A stretch of DNA of 64,000 nt from Mangifera indica (GCF_011075055.1 NC_058155.1:9829537-9893536); one strand, 5' to 3'; positions 11,601 through 23,700 are shown, counted from the first letter of the stretch. Notes: generated by a model from the sequence alone, not told the origin. A program made the numbers and translations.

Positions 11601-13278
11601 ATCATTGCACATCACCCACAGATACGGGTTCATCCCCAAAATGTTATAAAATCCATCTGATATCTTTTCACTGTATGCCAAGCAACCACTTACCTGAGAA
11701 GCAAAATGGTAGTGAATAATAAAGTAAAACTTAGAAAACTCATTATTCTGCTTTAAAGCATTAATCAAAAACCTTTTCGAGAGTCTCAGCTAACAAAAAC
11801 TTTCAGGGCAAAGCTGTAAATAACTCTAAAATAAGATGTTTTAAAAAAAAAAAAAAGTTGTTTGGATAAGTTTGATAAAGATTTTTAATAATCTTTTATT
11901 ATTAACAACTTTTTAAAATCATAATTTTATTATAATTATATTTTTATTTATTATTTTTTTAAAATAAAAATAAATTTATTTTTAATTAATATAATAAATA
12001 TAAAAATATTTTAAAATAATTATATAAATTTAAATAAAATAATATATTAATACTACTTATTATTTTTAATTAAATATAATATTTATTTATATTTATTTAA
12101 TTTTATTAATAATAATCTATCTCTAATAAACTTTAAAATAATCCACCTAAAAAATAATTCTCCAATCCGGGTAAAAAACTGCCGCCTTAAATGCTCTCAA
12201 AGGGATCATCCGTGGTTGACATGACATAACTCCGGTGAAAAGCGTAAATCCCAAGAGTAATTTGGTCATTAAGGATCGCCTAAAACTAAAATATTAATGT
12301 TATTCTTTACTCAACCAAAGGGGTTGACATCCCAAATTGCTAGGCTAATAGTGTTGAATCAACCTTTGGATCACCAATCATTTCCTGAAAGATGATCGGA
12401 GGCTGACGTGGCGGAAAAGTTTGGCCCAGCAAGACAGCCAGACCCTTCAGAACTCTAATGTTAATGGAAATTGTTCCCCTCATAGAAACATGATCATTCC
12501 ATAATAAGTAAGACTGAAAACATACCCATAGACGGTAAGACACAGTTTCAGCATCAGCAACCTGGAGGCACTCCTGAAAAATCACAGGCTCACCAACAAG
12601 ACATGCTTGCGAAATAAGCCTACGAACCAACGCAAGTAGCAGCATATAACTCTCCTTCGTCCTTTGAGCCAAGCTGTGTTTACTCTCCTCTTCTTCCTCT
12701 ACCTCCGGTCTTGTCGTGGACAAGCGAGTGGACGTGTCCTTGACATCACTAGAAGAATTTCCATCAACAGTAGTCCCAGAAAATAAGCTCCCCGAATAAC
12801 TGCTTCCAGTACTGGACAACTCCGGCAATGATACATGGCTGTCAAATTTCCTGTCATTTTTTATGACAGTAGTCTCTGTCACGGGCACTGGAACACGTAC
12901 GGATACTGGTACCGGCTCGGGCACAGATTCTGGAGTTGGTAACAAGGGCTCACGATCGTCATCACTGGAATATGGCCTTGAATTCACGGGAGAAGATCTG
13001 TCTGATCCCTTTTTTTCCGTCAACCAGTCGCAAAAGGCAGCAAATTGCTGTATTTTTATTTGAAACTTTCCGTCAGCCCTTGTGAAAAGATCTGACAGAG
13101 CTGAAGTCTTGAAGTTCTTTGTGGTTGTTGAGGATGGCTTTCGGTTATTTTCAATGTTAAAAGTCTCTTTCAGGGTATTCTTCTCGTGATTCTCGACCAC
13201 TTCCTTGCTTGAAGAAGATACATCGAATCCACGCTCCGGAAATTGCCTGGGGAAGAAGTAAGTCGTTCTGTGAGGCAT
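5604..13278 (-). CDS. CTR1-like Raf-type serine/threonine kinase (EDR1 domain plus kinase)
   Basis: Fifteen exons join in frame to 906 codons plus stop: 13278-12526, 11693-11395, 11301-11157, 10798-10683, 10193-10006, 9665-9216, 9102-9062, 8259-8191, 7933-7833, 7747-7663, 7573-7475, 7368-7300, 6665-6534, 6116-6022 and 5682-5604. All introns are GT-AG. The start reads [19 protein letters not shown]. Residues about 203-455 form the EDR1/CTR1 regulatory domain ([31 protein letters not shown]-like [20 protein letters not shown]). The kinase has its glycine loop GAGSFG at 649-654, VAVK lysine at 669, catalytic loop HWDLKSPN at 765, DFG at 785 and APE at 810. CTR1 itself sits with ethylene receptors and represses ethylene signalling; this N-terminus differs from Arabidopsis CTR1, so this is a paralogous CTR1-like MAPKKK, probably the AT4G24480 counterpart. 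Odd point: the usual HRD arginine is tryptophan. Two introns hold copies of a MITE. Confidence 0.93.
5755..5915. mobile_element. MITE copy in the last intron of the CTR1-like kinase
   Basis: Imperfect inverted repeat whose core reads AATGATATATTATTATGTG on one arm and ATATAATGATATATCATTG on the other, separated by a 'ttattttatctctaattcaaaatca' type linker. At least ten related copies occur in the window. Confidence 0.65.
6295..6475. mobile_element. MITE copy in intron 13 of the CTR1-like kinase
   Basis: Same family as 5755-5915: arms ATGATGTATCACTATGTGAT and CACCCAATCATATGGTGAC around an AT-rich linker, with GTACAAA-like sequence outside the arms. Confidence 0.65.
11830..12170. repeat. Very AT-rich stretch in intron 1 of the kinase
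   Basis: Long runs of A and T with only scattered G or C, between a 15-base A run and ordinary intron sequence. The ends (TTGTTTGGATAAG on one side, AATAATCCACC on the other) hint at an old MITE, but no clear terminal repeat or target duplication is visible. Confidence 0.35.
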
Positions 13279-13830
13279 TTTTCTTCACGAGACTCGCTCC
13301 ACTCACACCCCCACGCACACTATACCACCAAATTGCTCCAACAATTTTCAACTCCCTCTTCTTCAGCAGATCGTTTTACACTAAATTAGACGACACAACT
13401 AATAAAAATAATTAAAATATTAGTAACTACGATCAGGCTCAAGAAAAAAAATTAAACACACATTCCGGTTTCTTCAAATCCAAACCTGAAACTCTCAAGA
13501 ATAATAATATAACACAGCACAGGAAAACTTCCGAACTGATTAGTTCTTAGCAAACCTGATAGTTTATAAATAAAACACTATGTTTTCATGAAAACGGTAA
13601 CTTCGACAACAGCTTCGAAGAAAGTACGTTGATTCAGCCAAATATCGAGGTATATTCGAAGTATGTGAAGTCGCAAGTTCAGAGACTGTACGAAAAAGCT
13701 CTTTTACCACTGAAACCAAGAACAGGGGGTGGTTATGGCTACAGAGACGCAGAGAGTGAGATAGTATTTTATGCTTTGAGAGGACCGGGAAAGAGAGCGA
13801 AAATGATGGGTTGAGTTTCTGAGGTATTAT
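13279..13830 (-). promoter_or_regulatory. Upstream region and probable 5' UTR of the CTR1-like kinase
   Basis: Sequence directly upstream of the kinase ATG on the minus strand. An opposing 61-codon ORF at 13629-13814 has no recognisable domain and is probably chance. No distinct TATA box or other element could be assigned with confidence. Confidence 0.4.
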
Positions 13831-14374
13831 TTTAAGTAGGAGTGAGGGAAAAAAAAATTAATATACGCGATAAAAGCTAACGAGCGCACAGGGGTGAATG
13901 CGCACCTATCGTGTGGAGAGAACACGTAAACTTTTGTACGAAGGTCTTTGTGACACGTAAGCAGTTTATCACAGATGTCAGGGCGCCTTAAGCGGACGTT
14001 AGTAAATTCAGAGCCGCCGGGTATTGAATTGGAGTTATGCACGGTTGGGGTAGGCGGTAGATATACAGTCATTAGGACAAAGCGAAGGTTAAAAGACATA
14101 TATATCCTTGATTCCCGTTTGAAATTACGCGTTTGGACCTGTCTGTCTCTCCTTCATGTTTCGATTTTGTCCAACGCCATGTGATGTGACGGTTTGCTGT
14201 CTTTGCTGTACCGGGTTGGTGGATGAATTTTTGTTAAGGCCCCGCTTCACAGCCATTTGGGATACGTGATGCTGGATTTAACTTTAATTTACTCAATTTT
14301 TTATTATTATTCCTAATCTATCCTTGATTGGATTAAGGCCCTTTATTAACTCAATGTTATGTATTTATAGATGA
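13831..14374. other. Non-coding spacer
   Basis: The part from about 13860 to 14230 is less AT-rich than its surroundings and contains several CpG sites, but no ORF with family features. The rest is AT-rich up to the target duplication of the next element. Confidence 0.4.
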
Positions 14375-14383
14375 TTAATTAAT

Positions 14384-15306
14384 AGGGAAAAGGACTATTT
14401 CTCATCCAAATTTTAAGTCATTCTCAAACTTACACCTATGAGAGATGAAAAACTTCTTCTCCCACCTATAGCTAAACTGTAAACCAAAATTTCAGTTAGA
14501 AACAGAGGTAAAATCGTTATTTTATCTATAAACTTTGAAACTTTAAAAATTTATAATCCCCCCCCCCCTCAGGTTTTAAAAACTAATACCTCAATTGACC
14601 TCAAATTTGAAAAGTTTAGATTTCACCTCTAGGGTTTGCTTTCTTTTCTGGCCACCAGCTACAATTAATGTATTCCACCGATCTCTTATCTTCGATTATA
14701 AAGGACAACCCTTTATTGCCTAGATTTGGACGATGAAATATCCTCTAACTCTAAAAAAACAGAAGAAGGATGACGTTTCGTCGTCACGTCAGGATGATGA
14801 TGTCGCCTTTGGTCGTCACGTCCGGATGACAAGACGAGCGATGAAAGACGACAAAGCATCGTCCTTCATTGTCTAGGTGGTACGACGAAGAGATCTTCGT
14901 CTCTTCATTGCACCACTGTCATCGCACCAAGAGAAGGAAGAGGTCGAAGATGACGTCGAAAGATAAAGTTGAAGAATGAGGGTGAAACTGCTATTTTTGA
15001 AAGTTATGAGGGGTGACTAAGTTTTAAAAAATATGGAAACCCTAGGTTTGGGGTGAAAATGTTACTTTTTAATGTTTGAAAATTTTATATAAAGGTAAAA
15101 TGTTAATTTCTAAAACTTAAGGGGGGGCGAAAAGTAATAAATTTTATAACTTTTTAATATAAACAATAAAATGACTATTTTACCTCTCTCTTTAACATAA
15201 AAAATTAACAAAAGTTTGGCTATGGGCGGGAGAAAAGGTTTTTCATCTCCTGTGAATATAGATTTGAGAATGACCTAAAATTTAGATGAGAAATAGTCTT
15301 TTTCCG
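14384..15306 (+). mobile_element. Mutator-like non-autonomous element, copy A
   Basis: Long terminal inverted repeats. The left end begins GGGAAAAGGACTATTTCTCA; the right end read backwards begins CGGAAAAAGACTATTTCTCA. Similarity extends more than 100 bp inward. Flanks match at 8 of 9 positions (TTAATTAAT at 14375-14383, TTAATTAAA at 15307-15315), fitting the 9-bp duplication of Mutator-like transposons. The interior has G+C-richer GACGACGA/TCGTCGTC-like tracts and no transposase. It is the same family as 16321-17241 but in the opposite orientation. Confidence 0.8.
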
Positions 15307-16320
15307 TTAATTAAAATGATTCGGTGTATACAAATTGACCATTGAGGGGTTATAACTTGTAACAATATGATTATACATTATATTTGGAAAAAAAAATCAT
15401 ATATGACTCATTTATAATATTTGAAAACATACATAATAAACTCACATGCTCAAAGAAAATGGTATATATAAGTTTTGGCTTGATTTTCCAACAAATTCAC
15501 TCGTTTTTTGCTATTAAAATAGAAAAAAAAATGTTAGTAAATCATTTAGTTTTCATATTTTATCGTTTATAATATTAAAATTTAACTATTTTTACAAAGA
15601 TTTCATAGAATTTGAATATTAGGTTTCAACAATTAGGTTATTTGTGTGAAATAGTTTGAAGATATTCAACAAAAATGATCGCTGATGTTAAAGATCGGTG
15701 AAAAAAAAAATTAGTGAAAAGATCGAATATTAGTTAGAATGGAGACAGTTATTGGAGGAGGAGGAAAAAACTCTTCGGAGAAAAAATAACTTTTTAAACT
15801 TTGAACAAAAGGAAACAGTCAGTTTTTTAAATTAAACAAGAGAAATAAAATAAAATATTAATTTTTTAAATATATTTTTATTAAATAATAATTTTATCTT
15901 TAACCAAGATAGAAAATTTTAATAAAATGGTGGATGTTTAAATTTTTAAAATTTAATAGATGAAAGTTTGAGAATGAATCAAAGCTCGGGTGGGAATAAG
16001 TTTTTTTGGCCTTTAAAGTAATAATAAAACTATGTGATAACTTTTGTACATAATTTTATACATAAATAATGATATATTATCATGTGATTAAATATTTTTT
16101 TATTTTTAATTATCTAATTATATAATGATATATTATATTAATATATAAAATTATACATAAAATTATATAAATAACATTAATATTATGATAATTACATGAG
16201 TTGCAATTCAAGTCCTTATACACCGGCAAAGCATTCAAACTATTGACCAAGAAGGCGATCTAGAAACTGTTCGACACCGTCGAAGGTAGAGCCTCTAGAG
16301 TGGTCTATCTTAATAATAAA
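15307..16320. other. AT-rich spacer between inverted Mutator-like copies A and B
   Basis: No gene seen. It holds a solitary element end at 15987-16011 (CGGGTGGGAATAAG then a T run and GGCC), which is the right-hand terminus of the same Mutator-like superfamily without a visible partner, and a MITE copy at about 16015-16175. Confidence 0.5.
16015..16175. mobile_element. MITE copy
   Basis: Arms AATGATATATTATCATGTGA and ATATAATGATATATTAT with an AT-rich linker, preceded by TAATAAAACTATGTG. Same family as the copies in the kinase and SABRE introns. Confidence 0.6.
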
Positions 16321-17241
16321 GGGGAAGGGACTATTGCCCACCCAATTTTTAGGCCATTTTCAAACCTATGTTCACAGGAGATAAAAAATCATTTTTTCCA
16401 CCTATAGACAAACTTCTGTTAATTTTTTCTGTTAAATGGAAGGGTAAAATAGTCATTTTACTGTTTATATTAAAAAAGTTATAAAGTTTATTACTCTTCG
16501 CCTCCCAAGTTTTAGAAACTAATATTTCACTTTTACTTAAAGTTTTTAAACTTTGAAAAGTAATATTTTCACACCCAAACCTAGGGTTTCCACATTTTTT
16601 AAAACTTAACTGCCCCCTATATATTTCAAAAATAGCAGTTTTAACCCCATTCTTCAACTGAATCTTTCGACGTCGTCTCTGACCTCCTCCTTCTCCTGGT
16701 GTGATAAAGAGATCTTCATCTTCTTGTTGCACGGTGCACGAAGATCTCTTCGTCGTACCTTCATCGCTCCACCCAGACGATGAAGGACGACGCTTTGTCG
16801 TCTTTCGTCACTTGTCGCGTCATCCAGACATGACAATGAAGTATCGTCTTTCATCTGTTCTTCCAGATCTGGACAATGTTTCATCTTCTAGATCTGATGG
16901 ACGAAGGGTCGTTTTTCGTCATCCTTTGTAATCGGAGATAAGAGATCGATAGAATGTGTCGGTCTTCGATGGTGGCTAGAGAAGGAAATAAACTCTAAGA
17001 GTGAAATATAAACTTTTCAAACTTTAAGAATGGGTTGAGGTGTTAGTTTTTAAAACCTGGAGGAGAGAAATTGTGATTTTTAAAGTTTTAAAGTTTATAG
17101 GTAAAATAATGATTTTACCTCTATCCCTGACTAAAAATTTGAACGACAATTTGGTTATAGGTGAGAAAAGAGGTTTTTCATCTTTTGTGGGTATAAGTTT
17201 AAGAATGATTTAAAAATTGGGTGGGAAATAATCCTTTTCCC
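16321..17241 (-). mobile_element. Mutator-like non-autonomous element, copy B
   Basis: Exact 9-bp target duplication AATAATAAA at 16312-16320 and 17242-17250. The left terminus GGGGAAGGGACTATTGCCCA pairs with the right terminus, which read backwards begins GGGAAAAGGATTATTTCCCA; the repeats continue far inward. The interior matches copy A in reverse orientation, including the segment CCTAGGGTTTCCACA and TCGTC-rich tracts. No transposase ORF remains; the short ORFs inside are not genes. Confidence 0.88.
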
Positions 17242-17396
17242 AATAATAAAATAATCAACCGTCATTGGGTGTGCTTAATTCAATGTACAAAACTTTAACC
17301 ATGTACTATTTTTCACCTTAAAATAAACAATAAGGTAAGAATACGTAGTCCTCGAGTCAAACGTTGTACAAACCATGGCTTCTAAAAAAAAAAAAA

Positions 17397-18032
17397 AGGA
17401 AAAATAACTATTTCCACTTACATTTTAACTTAATTTTGAAATTATATTTACTATAAATAAAAAATTTAAATATCTACTTATAAATAACTATTGCTCAAAT
17501 TTTTAGTTAAAAATAAGGGTAAAATCCTTATTTTACCTATAAACTTTATAAATTTGAAATTTATATCATTTTTTTCCTATATTTTAAAAACTAACTTTCA
17601 ACTAATTCTCAAAGTTTGAAAATTTTAGATTTTATTCATAGGGTTTGTTTTCTTTTCCGACCACCATCATTCTGACTGACGACCTGTGCATTATACCCAT
17701 ATTTCAAATTCAGCTACGAAAGACAAATGTTCAGGCTTTGCGATCCTTCTTTGGAGAAGACATTTGTTTCTTCTCAATCATTGGTCGATTCTCTAAGTCA
17801 CAAAAGATGAAACCTGAAAAGGGGAAAAATGAATTTTTTAAACTAAAAGGAAAAAAATGATATAAATTTTTTAAGTTTTAGATTTTATAGGTAAAATAAC
17901 GATTTTATTTCTATTTATAACTAAAAATTTAAATGACAGTTAATCTATGGGTAGATATTTAGATTTTTTATCTATCATAGATATAATTTTGAATTTAAAC
18001 TAAAACTTTGATAAAATATTATCCTTTTCCCC
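17397..18032 (+). mobile_element. Mutator-like non-autonomous element, copy C (diverged, shorter)
   Basis: Starts near GGAAAAATAACTATTTCC and ends near ATTATCCTTTTCCCC, with internal segments parallel to copy A (TAGGGTTTGTTTTCTTTTC, ACCTATAAACTTT). The ends are more degraded and no clean target duplication was found. The 71-codon ORF inside (17645-17860) is element sequence, not a gene. Confidence 0.6.
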
Positions 18033-18503
18033 TCAAAATATATCAACTTATAGCATCAAACTTGATTATTATTGGTTTCTTAATTAAAAAAATGATCCTA
18101 TAGCATAAGTGCACTAATAATAATATTCCGATGGTAGTGGAGCACATAAGTGGAATTTCTGGTTGGTGGATTTTGGAATAGACAAACCCCCCACTCGGAC
18201 TTAAAGTGATAGGCTTATTGAGTGATAAACAAATGGAATTTCTATTTAGAGAAAGCATTAGGAGTGCAGGGCAGATCTCCAGGCTGCTTATTTCTATAAA
18301 AGATAAAGGAGACACCAGACGCATCAAATTTCACCCGCTAAATATCTTGAATTGCAAACCAGGCTAATATTACTTGCGTATAAAGGGAACCATTAAAGAG
18401 TGCAGTGTGAATCTAGGCATTTTTTTAATCCCCATGATTATGCTTTTAAAATAACATTAAAAATATGGCAAATAAATATCTTTTATGGTGCAAGATGTGT
18501 GGG
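18033..18503. other. Non-coding spacer
   Basis: No coding signal recognised. A minus-strand ORF at 18043-18327 (94 codons) has no family features and ordinary local composition. Confidence 0.4.
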
Positions 18504-18796
18504 TAGGGTTGGATCCTGGCTAAGAAAACAAGCTCGAGCTTAAGTTCAAATTTAAACTAAGTTTTGAGTTTAATTCAATACTAAAACGATATTATTTTAA
18601 TATATATTAGTCAAAACGATATTATTTAATCGATTTGTATTAAATTGTTTAGGTTCACAAACTTTGCAAGTTAAATATTTTTAAAGTTTGAGTTTGAACT
18701 TAAAAATATTATATACTCAAGCTTAAACTCATTTTAGGTTGGTTTAAATTGAGTTCGAATTTAAACTTAAATAAATTTGATTCGAATCTAACCGTA
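18504..18796. mobile_element. hAT-like non-autonomous element
   Basis: Terminal inverted repeats TAGGGTTGGATCC (left) and GATTCGAATCTAACCGTA (right) resemble those at 20050-20483. Flanking 8-mers TGTGTGGG and TGTGTAAA agree in the first five bases, which fits a decayed 8-bp target duplication. The interior is AT-rich and non-coding, with AAAACGATATTATTTTAATA. Confidence 0.6.
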
Positions 18797-20041
18797 TGTG
18801 TAAACGAGGTTTTAGATAGAGATGAGATTTTGGTGGAAACTTGATACTAAAGTATCGGTGTCTTTGTATATTAAATTGAAACATGGCGATAATTAAGGTG
18901 GATGAATTATAATAAAATTATGAAACTGTCTGAAAACTTAATATAAATGTCAATTACAGATTTGGCTTTTATCATAACCGACACACTCACGCACAAAATC
19001 CACCTGTGCTAAAAAACAAACTCTACGCATCATCTATAATTATTCTCACCTTTCAACCATGCACCGGTGTCTCTCTATCAAACAAACAAACTTTTATCCA
19101 ATTAAAAAATGTGATATAGTGCGGCTTTAAACTTGAAGGGCAGACTCTTTCAATCTTTACGTGATATGTGATTGTTCTTAAACCCACAATGAGACAATAT
19201 CTTGCTATTCACATGAAGCATGGATATTGGCAACACAGTGAGATACACAATTAAATTTTAGAGAAAAATTTGAAAACCCTATTGAGGATCATGTTCTAAA
19301 TATGTGATTTCATGAACATAACAAATAACATTTATAGGGTGTTTAGTGACTTATAACAGCATTTAAAGGCTTATTCAATCTTTACGTGGCTATATGATTG
19401 TTCTCCAACCTACAATGAAACAATACCTTGCTATTCATATGAAACACGGATCAAGAGGCTAAAATTGTTTATTAAAGGCTACTAAAACTTTGTGAACAAA
19501 TTATTTATGTGCAAAAATAGACGTTCATATGATTAGGATTCATAAAAAGCTTTTAAAATTGTAAAACGCGTTATTATTTATAAATAACTTGATAAATAGT
19601 CATTTATAAGATGTAAACAATTATTTATTTTTAATCATTTTTTTTTTCATGCATACTATTTTTTTGAGTTGGTTTCGTAATTAAAGTTAATTGATGAAAA
19701 TGTTTAAAGGATAGATAATAGATTTTCAAACTTCAAAAAAGTGCAAACTTATTCTTGTCTAAGTTCCGAGGACCTTGCATGAGACACACGTGTAATATTG
19801 ATTACAAAGCGGTTTTTCTTGGCTTTCAACTTGGTTCAATTCAAGTAACTCCAATGGTGCCCATCTCATGTTGGGCAAAGGGAGATGTTACTTTTACATT
19901 TCTTAATGAGAAATGACGCGATCTGAAATCATTAAATATAAGAAAGAACCATGTTCCATGTTTGGCCTCCAGCTAATTTCCAAATAATTTCTAAAATATG
20001 GATGGAAATTAACTTGTCCAATTTTAATGCTCTTCTCTTCT
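18797..20041. other. Non-coding spacer with a diffuse internal repeat
   Basis: No gene recognised. Two segments resemble each other: about 19138-19215 and 19370-19450 share 'TCAATCTTTACGTG', 'GATTGTTCT', and 'CTTGCTATTCA' blocks, suggesting an old direct duplication about 230 bp apart. Confidence 0.45.
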
Positions 20042-20049
20042 TTCTTATC

Positions 20050-20483
20050 TAAGGCTGGATCCGAACTGAGCTTGGCTCGGCTCGGTTCGAGTTCGACTCG
20101 ATTTGGTTCGAGCCTGAAATGAGCTAGGCTAAGCCGAGCTCGAACTAGTTCGATAGATTTTTTTTAAAAATTTTTTATACAAAACGGTATCGTTTTGATT
20201 AATATATATTAAAAGCGAGGTCATTTTAATAAGAAAAAACAAGTCGAAACGAGTCAAACCGAACGTGAGCCCAAAACGAGCCGAACCGAGTTGAGCTAAG
20301 TTGAGCTCGAACCGAATTCGAGCCGCTCATATATGAATCGAGCCGAGCTCGAACCGAACTTGAACCGCTCATATATGAACCGAGCCGATCATATATGAAT
20401 CGAGCCGAGCTTGAACCGAGCTTGAACCGCTCATATATGAACCGAGCCGAACTTAAACTCAATTCGGTTCGAATCCAACCCTA
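20050..20483. mobile_element. hAT-like non-autonomous element with internal tandem repeats
   Basis: Flanked by an exact 8-bp duplication TTCTTATC (20042-20049 and 20484-20491), as expected for hAT transposons. The left end TAAGGCTGGATCCGAAC pairs with the right end, which read backwards is TAGGGTTGGATTCGAAC. The middle contains AAAACGGTATCGTTTTGATT, and the right half (about 20310-20450) is built of tandem repeats. No transposase ORF; the minus-strand ORF at 20226-20462 is a translation of the tandem repeats. Confidence 0.85.
20310..20450. repeat. Short tandem repeats within the hAT-like element
   Basis: Units contain CGCTCATATATGAA(C/T)CGAGCCGA followed by GCTCGAACCGAACTTGAA with variable truncation, repeated about four times. 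The unit CATATATG is itself a palindrome. Confidence 0.8.
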
Positions 20484-20570
20484 TTCTTATCACAACATGA
20501 CGTCGCTTTCACTTGTTGGTCAATAAGCCTCCTTATTATCAGGAGATAACGACCCGTCTCTTATGAAGCT

Positions 20571-20591
20571 GATATATATATATATATATAA
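20571..20591. repeat. (TA)n microsatellite
   Basis: About ten TA dinucleotides in a row. Confidence 0.9.
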
Positions 20592-21053
20592 TCCCATTAT
20601 ATTTTATTATAGAAGCAAACCAAAATACTGGCATATGTGAGGTAAGTCACATATAAATAACCAAATAGTTGCATCATCAATTTTCCCATCTTTTAATCTA
20701 TATTTGTTTCTTTTTCCCCGTACCCATTACATTTAGTGAGTTAAATATTTAATTTTGATATTTCAAAAGTTAGTCTTTTTCCCCATACCCATTACATTTA
20801 GTAAGTTAAATTATTTGTCACTCAATCTGAACACATTTTTTGGCCAAAAACAAGCAAGAGATCTGCCTCTTTTGCTTGTTTTTCCCATTAGCCCTCTTCT
20901 TTAGTGATTAACAATTTCGTGACAAAGACACAATAGAGAGAGAGACTGTTGCCAACAAAATAAACACAAAAGAGTGTTGGATCTTATAATAGTGTACAAC
21001 AAAAAGTAAGAGAGATAAAAAAGTCTACCAATATCGACAAAGATAAGTGGAAT

Positions 21054-22004
21054 TAGACATGTCAATTAGGCCAGATTGAATAAAGGCTCGATACGAAATA
21101 CGAAAAAAAAGCACGACATGAGAAAACCTAACCTGATACTATAGCATGTCGGGCTAGGCCCATAAGCCTATTGGGCCGAGCCTCGGACTTTAAAATTAAG
21201 CCCATGGGTTGGCTTAGCCCAACCCAGTACTGTTTAAAAATATTTTTTTTCTTATTTTTGCTGGTAGAACCCTTGCTTCCCTCAGGCAAAGGGAAGCCAA
21301 GGCTTCTGTCTCTTCATTTTTCTTTTTAAAATTTTAAATTAATAATTATTTTTTGTTTATATAAACTCATTCAATTTTTTTTCATTTTCACTTTCATTTA
21401 CAAATCTCTCAATCTCAATTATTTCATTATATTTTTAATCTTATTTTCTCTCATCAATTCTCTTTCAGAAAATATCTGAATTCACAAATAATAATTCTTT
21501 GTCTTTATAATTTTATTTTAATTTTAATTTTATCATTACAAAATATTATAAATGGATCAAGTATCAAATGAATTTAATCAATTTGAATATTATCATAGTA
21601 TATATTTATTTATGTTTTATAATTTATACCATATGTAAATTAACTTATTTATACTATGTTACAATTTATAATATTTTTCATCATGTAACTACGGTATTCC
21701 TCCATCATAAGTGAAAAATTATAAATAAAATATGTTGAGTACTATCCTCGGTTTTAATAATTGAAAAATAATTTGTGTTTAAAAATTTTAAATAAATTTT
21801 TTTTAAAATATTGATTAAATGGGTTGGGCCGACCCATTTAAAGCTCGACCCGATCTATTTTTATATGGGTTGGACATTAGACCTTTATATATTAATGAGT
21901 CAGTCTGGCTCGAACCCATTACTGTTTGGGCTTGGGCCCGACCTGACCCATTAGTCCGATGGGGCGAGCCTGAGCCAACTCGACCCGACCCATCAACACC
22001 TCTA
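21054..22004. mobile_element. hAT-like non-autonomous element with GGGCC-rich ends
   Basis: The left end TAGACATGTCAATTAGGCC pairs loosely with the right end read backwards, TAGAGGTGTTGATGGGTCGG. Both flanks carry mirrored GGGCCGAGCC / GGCTCG..CCC motifs, while the middle is AT-rich. Flanking 8-mers AGTGGAAT and GGTCGAAC agree at only five positions. The plus-strand ORF at 21819-22037 lies in the right terminal part and is not a gene. Confidence 0.5.
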
Positions 22005-23700
22005 GGTCGAACATTGAAGAAAAAGAAACTAGATTGAAGACGGTTCGATCTTAGGCAAATGAGGTAGTCGAAGATGGAAAAAGATCTTCGAAAAACATAA
22101 GAAAAAAATAAAACCCTAACAGAGAAAAATATAAAATTTCAAAAATATATTATAGAAAAATTATTAAATTTTAAAATTTAATTGAAAAAATAAATTTTTA
22201 ATTATTTTAATATTATTAATTAAATAATAATTATATTTTTATTACTATTATTAATAGATTTTCTTAACAAGAACAATTGATTAATAAGTTTTGGAATTTT
22301 TTAAAGTTAATTTTCCCCAATAACTAAATTTTTGAGTGGGAATAAGTTTGTTTAGGCCATTAAAAAAAATGTATAATAATGACTTGAATTTTAAAGACAA
22401 ACCAATAAGATTTAAGTGTTGTGATACAAGTTCCATTGGGAGATCAGTGGCAGCTAGGCCTGTCACCTAATCTCTCCTTGGTCACTACTTCCAAAATGGG
22501 TAGTCCTCTTGTACGCCTACTTTTGGTGGCTTCTTTCTTTGAATCCTGATTCTTAAATTACCCAATATCTACTAATTCACATTAATTTAAGCTCACCCTG
22601 GTTAGAAGAATACATTCTATGGTCAACATCTCATATTTTTATCGGTGGTCTGGTCTTTTAAAAGGATTCAACTAGTTTGGTTTCAAATATTATGTTAATT
22701 AAAAAAATTAATTTTTAAATGACTTTCACTTTTATTTCTATGCCACCAAATTTGAGCACAAAGAAAATGTTCCCATATATAAACTCAATTTTTAAACAAT
22801 CTTCACATTTTACAATTATCAATCTTGCAATCTCTTATACCACCGAAATTTGAATACTTTGAGCTTTGTGCATTCGAAAGTGAAGATTATATGTGTATTC
22901 GAAAGTTTTTTTCATCGTACTTTGTCAATGTTTGCTTCATTCATCTTAGCTTTTTATTATTTGTCGTGCTTCTCATCATTCAATGTCAACTCTTTGCATT
23001 TCAAGAGTTTTAATGATTAAAATTATGGTTTTTGTTGGAATTTAAGAAAATGAAAATATTTGTGTTGTATTGTTAAAATTTTTTAAATAATTTAAGTAGA
23101 ATGACTTGATACAGGTGAAATTGTCTCTCATATCCAAAATTAAATAATTTTCATGTCATATAATATGATCACACAAAACCCCCTTGATCATGCAAATGTT
23201 TACATCATATTTGAAGAGGGGGGGGAGGGGGTGGTGGTTTTTTATGTGACTAGGAGGTTTAGTGTAGGAAAAATATGAGATCTCATATCTTCGAGGACAA
23301 CATCGAAGATATAATTATATTTAAGTTTGTTGATTATATTGTAACATGGTTAAAGTCCTTGGTAATTTTCTATAGACATGCTAATTTTTTACATCAAATA
23401 TATAAAATTTAGATATGAAAATACAAAGAGTTAAAAGGAAAAAAATCCCGTTATTTGGAAGGTGAAAGACCAAACAGATGAAACTCCTAATCCGTAATTG
23501 AAAAAGATTTGAGTCATAAAAAAAGGAAAAATATATTATTTAACATGTTATTATATAATTTATTTATAAATTTTTTCTTATTCTTTATTGGAGAATGTGT
23601 TTTTAATCTGAGTTGTAAATTTTGACCTAAGTAGGCCATAGGGAATTTATATCGTAAATATAGGTAATATCGAGGGTAATTTTCCTGAGCAAATTCCTTC
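22005..23700. other. Non-coding spacer upstream of the first GATA gene
   Basis: AT-rich with no recognised gene. It includes a solitary Mutator-like terminus at 22334-22358 (GAGTGGGAATAAGTTTG...GGCC) and a G run at about 23219-23233. The ORFs at 22281-22466 and 22825-23013 have no family features. Confidence 0.45.

Noticed and set aside
12863..13063. Plus-strand ORF rich in Thr-Gly repeats
   Set aside because: It is the opposite strand of kinase exon 1, where the sense strand encodes a Pro/Val-rich run.
13629..13814. 61-codon plus-strand ORF upstream of the kinase
   Set aside because: No recognised domain, no supporting splice context, and it lies in the kinase's own promoter or leader region.
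20226..20462. 78-codon minus-strand ORF with Ser/Arg repeats
   Set aside because: Translation of tandem repeats inside a hAT-like element.
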